7,895 bases of DNA. It comes from SHLQ01 sp964494395 (GTDB taxonomy: Bacteria > Actinomycetota > Acidimicrobiia > Acidimicrobiales > SHLQ01). Under the pieces are notes generated by a model that was not told the DNA's origin, searched no databases, and saw nothing but the letters and a program-made list of their open reading frames with translations. The position numbers were made by a program, and so were the translations under genes. This document shows positions 1-5,918 of the stretch, piece by piece (the stretch's first letter is position 1; each line of letters opens with the position of its first letter). The stretch spans positions 1-7,895 of the forward strand of contig CAZBTI010000150.1 of NCBI GenBank assembly GCA_964494395.1, in the 5' to 3' direction.

Positions 1-1115
1 ACTTCGGCGGGCGGGACTCCGTTGAAGCCAATGTTCCACGCGAACGAATATCCGTTGAGGTTCGCGAAGCGGAGGTAATCGCCGCGCGTGATCGGAGCCG
101 AACCCGTGGCTGGGACTCGATAGACGCCCATCAAGTCCTTCTCGTAGCAGGACGATCCGTAGAAGAGGACGAACTCGCAACCGTCCTCAGCTTCAGGGAT
201 CACGTTGTGGGGACACCGCAGCGCATCCACACCGGCCGTTGGTTCCCAGATCGGTAAAGACCACTTCGCATGCGATTCGTATGAACAATCCAAGGTCACG
301 TGATGCAAACCCGGTGCGTTCGACCGAACCGAAACCGCCCGGGTCAGGAGAAAGCCCGAACCCCTCGCACTGACGTTTCCAGGCTCGATCAACACGGTCG
401 ACTCGCCCGCATCGCTGGACAAGGCGGCGAGCGTCTCGCGCAAATCTCGGGTTTCGATCTGGTGGAAGCCACCACCGAGGTTTATCGATGACAGCTCTGC
501 GCCAGTTCGGTTGGCAGCTCCCAAGATTTGGCTGAGGGCTGCGTGGTAGAAGTCGGAAGAGTTGTTCTCTGACCCGTTGTGCAGATGAACGGCGAGGTCT
601 TGTTGTGAATCAACGAGCTTGGCGAACTCATCGAGTGCTTGCAACGAGGACCCAAAGCGGCTGTCGCGCATCGGGTCGCCAACCAGAGCGGACGGCAACC
701 CGAGGCCGGTGTGACTTAGCCGGAGCACGAACCGTCCCGAATCTGGGATCTCGAGTTCGTTGACCTGACTCGGAACGTCAACGTGAACGTCGAGCAGATT
801 CCCCTTTTTGATCAAAGAGTCGAGGTCGCTGGGCTCTGGAGCATTGAGCGATACCCGTCGACCAGCAAGGTCCGAAGGGAGCAGATCGTACTCACTCACT
901 GACGACACTTCGAATCCTGCGCCGACAGCAGCCAAAGCCGCCAACACCTCAGCAGATGGGAAGGACTTCACCGCGAAGAGCACTTGGTCAATATCGCCAA
1001 GAGCCTCTCCCATCCCGATCACATTCTCCGCAACAGCCTGAACATCGAAGAGCAGCGTCGGCCCTCGATAGCTCTTCTCGGCTTCCAGTACGGCGCGTAG
1101 AACTTCAGCCCTCAA
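1..1115 (-). CDS. Fold-type III PLP-dependent decarboxylase-like protein (Orn/DAP decarboxylase family), 3' end missing
   Basis: Translating the minus strand gives one unbroken frame of 371 codons that runs off the left edge. The fold-type III (alanine-racemase fold) PLP decarboxylase signature is complete. Residues 47-51 FAVKS carry the Schiff-base lysine K50 (codon 968-966). SRFG at 152-155 and HNGS at 179-182 match the family's SRFG and HVGS motifs. LGGGF at 213-217 is the glycine-rich phosphate loop. IEPG at 243-246 matches the EPGR motif, C323 with D327 the dimer-interface active-site motif, and Y356 and FNG 364-366 the C-terminal barrel motifs. The family decarboxylates amino acids such as ornithine, diaminopimelate or carboxynorspermidine; the substrate here cannot be read. 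The usual EPGR arginine is asparagine. The chosen TTG start at 1115-1113 is the only usual start codon between the upstream in-frame TGA (1136-1134) and the conserved core; it has GGTGG six bases upstream and overlaps the previous gene's end by 11 bases. About 20-60 C-terminal residues are probably missing. Family certain, substrate unknown. Confidence 0.88.
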   Translation of the reverse strand, partial: MRAEVLRAVLEAEKSYRGPTLLFDVQAVAENVIGMGEALGDIDQVLFAVKSFPSAEVLAALAAVGAGFEVSSVSEYDLLPSDLAGRRVSLNAPEPSDLDSLIKKGNLLDVHVDVPSQVNELEIPDSGRFVLRLSHTGLGLPSALVGDPMRDSRFGSSLQALDEFAKLVDSQQDLAVHLHNGSENNSSDFYHAALSQILGAANRTGAELSSINLGGGFHQIETRDLRETLAALSSDAGESTVLIEPGNVSARGSGFLLTRAVSVRSNAPGLHHVTLDCSYESHAKWSLPIWEPTAGVDALRCPHNVIPEAEDGCEFVLFYGSSCYEKDLMGVYRVPATGSAPITRGDYLRFANLNGYSFAWNIGFNGVPPAE

Positions 1116-1121
1116 CGTTTG

Positions 1122-1126
1122 CCACC
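1122..1126 (-). promoter_or_regulatory. Ribosome binding site for the decarboxylase TTG start
   Basis: GGTGG on the minus strand lies six bases before the TTG at 1115-1113 and inside the 3' end of the upstream PLP-enzyme gene. It is the main support for that start and suggests translational coupling between the two PLP enzymes. The match to the anti-Shine-Dalgarno sequence is partial. Confidence 0.4.
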
Positions 1127-1366
1127 AGACCTTTCAACGAACTCGCGATCGTCGCTCCCACCTGCTCTGACAACCCCGGCGGCAGGTCGGCACCGGATAT
1201 ACGAATGTAGTGCTCGTCATCGTGCATGTTCACAAAGTCGGTGATCGTCACACGGTCAAGGCCGAAGCTGCTCGCGGCAAACGCGGGGAGCCCTTCGCGA
1301 GCACATGCGTCGGCCAAGGAATGCGAGATGACGCCATCGCGAACCGTCGGCGAATCGCTTTCCAAG

Positions 1367-1369
1367 CCC
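1367..1369 (-). other. Frameshift point (extra G in a GGG run)
   Basis: On the minus strand the codons TCT GGG CTT GGA belong to the upstream frame (GPDRSG), while the coherent downstream protein resumes one base later (LESDSP). Reading GG instead of GGG gives an uninterrupted GPDRSGLESDSP. The shift can be moved a few bases either way without changing the logic; skipping the G after CTT gives the same protein. No stop codon or strong Shine-Dalgarno sits beside the site as in prfB, so programmed +1 shifting is the less likely explanation. Confidence 0.75.
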
Positions 1370-2362
1370 AGACCTGTCCGGACCCAAGAAGAACAACTTG
1401 TGCTCGGTCGAAAGTGTCTCCACCTTCGGGTTGTTCTTCGGGTCGATGTTTGCCTCGATCTGATCGGTGGACAGTCGAATGCCAGCGCCGCGAGCGATTG
1501 CAAGGTCGACGAAGTCCGATTGTCCGAGCCAGGGGTAAAGCATCGTTGGAAAGAAGTTCGTCCCAAAGCCAGAACGCGCTTGCTTGAGCTCGAGCGCCCA
1601 CGCTTCACCGATTCCTTCACTGGATGAATCAACGACTACGGCTGAACCCAGTCGTCCCAACTCGAGGCCGAACGTGTCGAGCTTGAGGTGACTTCGTACG
1701 AGAATCACCGGGCAACGCCATTGCTCGCCCAACGTCAACCATGGTCGAAGCTCGGCTTCACACGCGTCGAAACAGGTTGTATCGACGACCAACACCTTGG
1801 GCGCTCTTGCGGTTTCGACGATGGTTTGGCGCCATTTGGTCGAAGAGGTGTCGACCCAGATCACGTCTGCAGTTCGATCGGACGACTCGATATCGAACAA
1901 CTCAAGCGATGGGAAGAATCGCTGCAAGAGCAGGTGTGTCTCGAAATAGGCAAAGGGCGTGATAGCCACGCCCGAAAGACTGCGGCGCGAAAGCACCGCC
2001 GCCACAGCCGCAATCGCTCCCATGCCACTCGAGAAGAGCAGGCCATGACCAAAGCCTCCCGCCGTCGTTGCGTACAGACTTGTAAGCCAGTCTTGGTCAC
2101 TCGTCTGAAGGTCATAGCGCTGATAGCTGAACGCCATTTCGCCAAACGGCCCTTCAATGACTTGACGACCATCGGGGGCGGTCTCCCAGGCATCTGACAA
2201 CTTCGCTGCCTGATGTTGACTCACACGAGCGCGCAGGTCGACGACTGCCTTTGTGAGCTCGGCCAACGTCGCCGGCTCGGATACGGACGTCTCGGCACCA
2301 CAGAATCGAGCAACGAATGCGAGCTCGTCCCTCTTCCGAACCCAAAAATGCCGATCGACCAA

Positions 2363-2436
2363 GTACCTACCCCAAACATGAGTACCAGCCGTTAGTGTAC
2401 GTCGTCAGAAAAGCACCACCCAGAGAAAGAACACTC
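2363..2436. promoter_or_regulatory. Divergent intergenic region, presumed promoters for both arms
   Basis: These 74 bases separate the minus-strand PLP-enzyme start (2362) from the plus-strand methyltransferase start (2437), so they should hold promoters for both unless these reach into the genes. A weak -10-like TACACT lies on the minus strand at 2399-2394, without a convincing -35 box. The related 10-mers at 2362-2371 (agtacctacc) and 2381-2390 (agtaccagcc) match at 8 of 10 positions and start 19 bases apart, about two helical turns, so they could be an operator. No individual element is firmly supported. Confidence 0.35.
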
Positions 2437-3165
2437 GTGTCTGAGAACAATGCAGGGATTTACAGTAAATACCCTCACCTCTATGACATCGTCTACGGCA
2501 ACTCGACCTACGAAGATGATGTCAAGATGGTCCTTGAACTCGTCGCGAAGGAGCTCCCAGATGCAGCGACCATGCTCGACGTCGCCTGCGGAACGGGACT
2601 TCACCTAACGAGTCTCAAAGAGCGATTCGAAATCAACGGTGTGGACTTTGAAGAAGGCATGCTCGAGATCGCCCGCGAGAAGTTTCCTGAAATCAGTTTC
2701 CAACAAGCAGACATGCGCGACTTCGATCTGGGCAGGACTTTCGACTTGGTCATCAGCTTCGGAAACTCCGTTGGCTACATGACGTCCCCCGAAGAGCTAG
2801 ACGCCGCACTCGCATCCATTGGTCGCCATGTTCGCGAGGGTGGAATGCTCTTGATCGAGCCATGGCTTTGGCCGGAACGCTTCTGGGTAGACCGGTACAC
2901 GGGTGGCTATGTCGAACACGATGACGGGAACCTCGCGTGGATGCAACACGCTGACCAAGATGGCGATCTTTCGGTGTTTGATATCCACTGGGTCTTTCAG
3001 TCTCCGGATGGAATCGTTCACTTTCAGGACAACGAATCGATGGGACTGTTTACCAATGAGCAGTACCAGGCCGCCTTCACCAAGGCGGGCATGGAAGTGT
3101 CCTACGACCCAGAACCATTCGGTGGCTATGGCATGTACATCGGTCGAAAGACCTCGACCGCCTAG
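2437..3165 (+). CDS. SAM-dependent N,N-dimethyltransferase, TylM1/DesVI-like (3-amino-dideoxysugar methylation)
   Basis: From GTG 2437 this is a 242-residue class I methyltransferase, the usual length of dTDP-3-amino-3,6-dideoxyhexose N,N-dimethyltransferases (about 237-255). These enzymes dimethylate a sugar amine, as in desosamine and mycaminose. SAM motif I is LDVACGTGLHL at 47-57, D70 is the likely ribose-binding acid, and ADMRDF at 91-96 matches the GDMRDF of TylM1. The family-specific EPWLWPERF at 141-149 parallels EPWWFPENF, and the later GIVHF, LF..EQY..AF and KAG elements fall in order. Aligning from memory, Tyr9 falls near TylM1 Tyr14, and TylM1 His123 is replaced by Tyr114. The frame is open back to 2317, but that stretch overlaps the divergent PLP gene and does not resemble the family, so GTG 2437 is preferred; the ribosome site (AGAGAAAGA) is weak. 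The gene stands alone on its strand, facing the aminotransferase operon that could make its substrate. The exact sugar is inferred. Confidence 0.85.
   Translation: MSENNAGIYSKYPHLYDIVYGNSTYEDDVKMVLELVAKELPDAATMLDVACGTGLHLTSLKERFEINGVDFEEGMLEIAREKFPEISFQQADMRDFDLGRTFDLVISFGNSVGYMTSPEELDAALASIGRHVREGGMLLIEPWLWPERFWVDRYTGGYVEHDDGNLAWMQHADQDGDLSVFDIHWVFQSPDGIVHFQDNESMGLFTNEQYQAAFTKAGMEVSYDPEPFGGYGMYIGRKTSTA
3162..3165. other. Shared CTAG: tail-to-tail overlap of two stop codons
   Basis: The plus-strand methyltransferase ends with TAG at 3163-3165 and the minus-strand FemAB/GNAT-like gene ends with TAG at 3164-3162. The palindrome CTAG therefore serves both stops and leaves no room for a terminator between the genes. 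Transcription from either side must run into the other gene's antisense strand. Confidence 0.95.
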
Positions 3166-4106
3166 TTGAGTTCGCCTTCGCGGTAGGCCGGGAAATACGA
3201 ACTGCTGAACCCTTCACTCAACTGCTCGTACGCGCGCGCATCAAAAACTGCTTTGCATAAGTACACCGGCTCGACACGGTTGGAGAAGGCCTTCTTGAAG
3301 CGGGCAAGTCCGTGGGTTGGAGTCTCGACGCTCCCGGGGGCTGACCCAGAGTCGATCCATCGAGCGAGGCCGTCATAGTGACGAATCTGATGGATGTTGA
3401 TCGCTGCGGCCGCTCCTAGACGACGCCCTACGTCGTTCGACGCCGCGAGATGCGCGTAGACGAAGTCTCCGTCGTGATAGTCGACCTGCATTGCAATAGC
3501 CCCCGATTCGTCTCGGGCCACGAAGCAAACGACTCCAGGAACGCGAAGCATCCGCCGGAACGCAGCGGCGGAGAACCGTCGCAGGCCAGTCGCTTCTACT
3601 CGCTCCATCGTCGCGTCGTACAGTTTCCAACAGTCCTCGATGGAACGGTCACTAACCTCATCACGCTCCACGGTGATGTGGAAGAAGTCTTCGGCGCGAG
3701 AGGCCTGACGGAGACGCTTCGCGGCGACATAGCTCTCGACGGGTTGGGACAGGTCGGTGACGTAATGGTCCTTGAAGTGCGTATGGGTACCAGAGCACGC
3801 CTTGAACGCGGTCTGGAGCGTTGAATCAAAGGGGTCACTCACCGCGACGAGCGAGACCCATCGCTCCTTGAAGTCTTCGAGATCCTCTGACAGCGAGGCA
3901 CCGTCGATCGGAACCATGAGTGGGTAGAGACCGGTGGCATCGAAGTTCGAGGAGTGTGGGATGGGGCGCTCCAGAACCCATGCACCCGACGTTGAGAGTT
4001 CGATGACTTGGCCATGTTGCGAGAAGCATTCGGCGTACTCGCTGCTCCGATAGCCAACAGCCGACTCTGCCCGTCTGCCGCTATCGCTCATCGTAATCGG
4101 GGGCAC
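3162..4106 (-). CDS. FemAB/GNAT-fold acyl- or aminoacyl-transferase-like protein
   Basis: The frame gives 314 residues from GTG 4106, or 309 from the in-frame ATG at 4091. The C-terminal half has the look of the FemAB-like / Acetyltransf_6 group. In ATG-based numbering, this includes a strand with CFVARDESGAIA at 189-200, a helix with GRRLGAAAAINIH at 222-234, WIDSGSAPG at 245-253, and GLARFKKAFS at 261-270 followed by PVYLCKAVFD at 275-284. The order W-D-G...GL..FK...G/S...P.Y is typical of lipid-II aminoacyltransferase relatives and the acyltransferases in polysaccharide and exosortase loci. No signal peptide or membrane segment is visible, so it should be cytoplasmic. It is the last gene of the operon; GGTGA six bases before the GTG favours the longer start, whereas the ATG has no clear ribosome site. 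Its acceptor could be the amino sugar made by the neighbouring aminotransferase, which is inference. Fold fairly sure, substrate unknown. Confidence 0.72.
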   Translation of the reverse strand: MPPITMSDSGRRAESAVGYRSSEYAECFSQHGQVIELSTSGAWVLERPIPHSSNFDATGLYPLMVPIDGASLSEDLEDFKERWVSLVAVSDPFDSTLQTAFKACSGTHTHFKDHYVTDLSQPVESYVAAKRLRQASRAEDFFHITVERDEVSDRSIEDCWKLYDATMERVEATGLRRFSAAAFRRMLRVPGVVCFVARDESGAIAMQVDYHDGDFVYAHLAASNDVGRRLGAAAAINIHQIRHYDGLARWIDSGSAPGSVETPTHGLARFKKAFSNRVEPVYLCKAVFDARAYEQLSEGFSSSYFPAYREGELN

Positions 4107-4791
4107 GAGTGATCACCGGTGAGGTGCCACGCATGGGCGACTCCGGTTCGGGCTCCCGATAGAGATATGTCGTGTACTCAAACGCTCCGTAGTCGTGACG
4201 GATTTGGAAATGCCTGGTGAGTTGGGTTGCGACAACCTCGGTCATTCGGCGAAAGGATAGATAGAAGAGATCTTCTCTTTCCCAGTCGACCAGTTTACTC
4301 ATCACGTTGAATGCCAGACCGAGTCGACAGTAGGAGTACGCCTCGACGAGCAACCTCTCCCAGTACTCGAGCATCTCGCCCTCTTCGACTTCACCTCGAT
4401 AGTTGAACACGCCGTTCATGACGATGTAGTCGAATGTCGGAAGGTCGCTCTTGTGATCCGAGAGAATGTCGATTTCGTAGAAGGTGGTGTCTGGATACGA
4501 AGACTTCGCGTACTCCAAATATCGCCGCGAGATGTCGAGACCTGAGTAGGTGACGTGGTCGAAATGTGGGCTTCGATCGAGGAACCCCTTCATGTGCCCG
4601 AGACCGCACCCAAAGTCCAGAACGGACACGGGCGAGTCAACATCTCGAATCACTCGCAACATCACTTCATAAATTGCGTCGGCTTCGGCTTCAGACTTTG
4701 TGTACCCGGCGCCCTCAAACGAGTCCCCATAGTCATCGAGAGCAGTCTCACATTCCATGCTGATCTGAACCTGCGGGGGTCGTTTCGTCAT
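4081..4791 (-). CDS. Class I SAM-dependent methyltransferase
   Basis: A 236-residue Rossmann-fold methyltransferase. Motif I is VLDFGCGLGHM at 57-67, GLDIS at 84-88 places the ribose-binding acid at D86, EIDIL at 106-110 fits motif II/III, and FDYIVMNGVFN at 120-130 covers the fourth strand. The C-terminal HDYGAFEYTTYLYR (199-212) matches the family ending HDY...F..YVYR common among methyltransferases of surface-polysaccharide loci. It differs clearly from the plus-strand TylM1-like enzyme, so the locus has two separate methylation steps. The ATG at 4791 overlaps the aminotransferase stop by four bases (ATGA), indicating translational coupling. The last 20 or so residues are proline- and charge-rich and their codons overlap the start of the next gene. 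Sugar O- or N-methylation is inferred from context only; the methyl acceptor cannot be read from sequence. Confidence 0.85.
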   Translation of the reverse strand: MTKRPPQVQISMECETALDDYGDSFEGAGYTKSEAEADAIYEVMLRVIRDVDSPVSVLDFGCGLGHMKGFLDRSPHFDHVTYSGLDISRRYLEYAKSSYPDTTFYEIDILSDHKSDLPTFDYIVMNGVFNYRGEVEEGEMLEYWERLLVEAYSYCRLGLAFNVMSKLVDWEREDLFYLSFRRMTEVVATQLTRHFQIRHDYGAFEYTTYLYREPEPESPMRGTSPVITRAPDYDER

Positions 4792-5918
4792 CGATTTTCC
4801 AACACCTTGCTCAATACGTCGTTGACCGCGCTCGCAACCCGTTCTGCGACCTCGTCACTGAACCGAACTGACATGGGAAGGCCCAGCACACATGGCGGTT
4901 CTTGATCTGGCCGGTCGACCCCCGAGAATATTGAGTTGGAGGACAGCCCATCTCGATACCACGACCTCGTTTCGATCCTGGCGAGAGCGAGTTCCTCAGC
5001 CCACCGGTCCCGAACCGTTGACGATGGTGCAGCGAGAAGCGCGTAGCACGACGCTGTACGCGGCGAGGTAACCAAGCGGCTGGTGTCAGCTGAAGCAATC
5101 TCTCTTCGATAAACCGACGCAACCCTCTGGAAAGAGCGCAGCGTTTGAGCTAGGACATCGAGCGAGGCCAACGCTACGGCGCAGTGATACTCGCTGAGCT
5201 TGCCATTGAAACCCTTAAGCGAAGAAAGCCCACCCTTTTCGAAACCGAAGTTGAGTCGCTGCTCGATCCTGCCCGCGACCTCCTCATCGGAGCACACCAC
5301 CAATCCGCCTTCGCCGGAGGTCAAAACCTTTGTCGCGTGCATGCTGAAAATGACGGGAATTTCTCCGAGCACCGTGCCGGGAGAATCTGCCGCACACTCC
5401 CATCCAGGAGCGAGGTCGAACACGACCTGGACGCCGGTCTGGCGACGGAACTCCTGCCATGACAACTGGTCGACTGCAGCTCCGAACGCTCCTACCGGAA
5501 TCACTGCAGCGACATCATCAAGGTCAAAGGTATTTCTGACCGTGTCCGGTTGGAGTTGCCAATCCGTGGAACACACCGGGGCGAGCACTGGAATGAACCC
5601 GGCTTGCAGCACCGCCATACCGGTAGCAACGAACGTGAAATCGGGAAGGATCACCTTGCGCCGCTCTCGACCAAGCTCGCTCGTCACTTCTTGGAGAGTG
5701 GCGATGAGCCCGGCGGTTCCAGAACTTGCAGTGACCACCTGGTCGGCGCCGTATCCGAACGTGGCGGACACTCGCGTTCGAAGTTCCTCCTCCAATGGCC
5801 CGTGGTTCGAATACCACCCTGTCGCGTCGATTCTGCGCAGGTACGGCAACAGAGCATTGGCATCTGGCAACGATGGTCTGGCCACCGGCACCCAGGACTC
5901 TGGCTGGTTTGCGTTCAT
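4788..5918 (-). CDS. DegT/DnrJ/EryC1/StrS-family PLP-dependent sugar aminotransferase
   Basis: A 376-residue fold-type I aminotransferase of the usual length for the family that converts nucleotide-linked keto-sugars to amino sugars using PLP and normally glutamate. Motifs: GWYSNHGPLEEEL at 34-46 is the N-terminal substrate loop; SSGTAGL at 65-71 is the phosphate-binding turn; LPDFTFVATGMAVLQAG at 91-107 is the typical cofactor-stacking segment; D168 in VVFDLAPGWE pairs with the PLP nitrogen; K197 in FSMHATKVLTSGEGG (191-205, codon 5330-5328) is the Schiff-base lysine; GFNGKLSEYHCAVAL at 236-250 is the signature usually read as G.N.RMSE.QAA. ATG 5918 has a strong GAGGAG Shine-Dalgarno five bases upstream and overlaps the glycosyltransferase stop by four bases. 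The position aminated (C3 or C4) cannot be told. The TylM1-like methyltransferase nearby suggests a 3-amino-dideoxysugar, but VioA/WecE-like C4 amination is an alternative. Confidence 0.92.
   Translation of the reverse strand: MNANQPESWVPVARPSLPDANALLPYLRRIDATGWYSNHGPLEEELRTRVSATFGYGADQVVTASSGTAGLIATLQEVTSELGRERRKVILPDFTFVATGMAVLQAGFIPVLAPVCSTDWQLQPDTVRNTFDLDDVAAVIPVGAFGAAVDQLSWQEFRRQTGVQVVFDLAPGWECAADSPGTVLGEIPVIFSMHATKVLTSGEGGLVVCSDEEVAGRIEQRLNFGFEKGGLSSLKGFNGKLSEYHCAVALASLDVLAQTLRSFQRVASVYRREIASADTSRLVTSPRTASCYALLAAPSSTVRDRWAEELALARIETRSWYRDGLSSNSIFSGVDRPDQEPPCVLGLPMSVRFSDEVAERVASAVNDVLSKVLENR

Larger units (their letters stand above)
1105..2362 (-). pseudogene. Fold-type I PLP-dependent enzyme (aminotransferase / Cys-Met metabolism superfamily), split by a one-base frameshift
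   Basis: The N-terminal frame starts at TTG 2362 and the C-terminal frame ends at TGA 1107-1105. Each is coherent over its part, and dropping one G at 1367-1369 joins them into about 418 residues, normal for this superfamily. Motifs: SSGMGA at 111-116 is the PLP phosphate loop; aromatics in PFAYF 136-140 could stack on the ring; D194 in VLVVD fits the residue that pairs with the pyridine nitrogen; K227 in RSHLKLD (codon 1684-1682) is the likely Schiff-base lysine. After repair, R387 in YIRIS fits the substrate carboxylate-binding arginine. Without the shift, the upstream frame adds about 36 unrelated residues and stops at 1258-1256, losing the C-terminal domain. The TTG start follows GGGGTAGG closely. 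The gene leads a two-gene unit with the decarboxylase. Reaction not determinable: transaminase, gamma-synthase and beta-lyase are all possible. It may be a true pseudogene or a sequence error. Confidence 0.8.

Noticed and set aside
482..682. Small minus-strand open frame of 66 codons
   Set aside because: It overlaps, in another frame, the continuous decarboxylase frame that carries the full PLP motif set.
1358..1372. Programmed +1 frameshift site like prfB
   Set aside because: There is no in-frame stop codon at the shift and no upstream internal Shine-Dalgarno at the right spacing; a point insertion or sequencing error explains it more simply.
1105..1632. A separate 175-codon minus-strand gene
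   Set aside because: Only its part after about 1368 is coherent, and that part completes the PLP enzyme after one-base frame repair. The first half is an Arg/Ser-rich out-of-frame shadow.
1688..2197. Plus-strand open frame of 169 codons
   Set aside because: Antisense to the fold-type I PLP enzyme, including its catalytic lysine region; no coherent protein features.
2317..2436. N-terminal extension of the plus-strand methyltransferase to ATG 2317
   Set aside because: The extra 40 residues overlap the divergent PLP gene and its start region and are not seen at the N-terminus of TylM1-like enzymes, which begin close to the YD motif.
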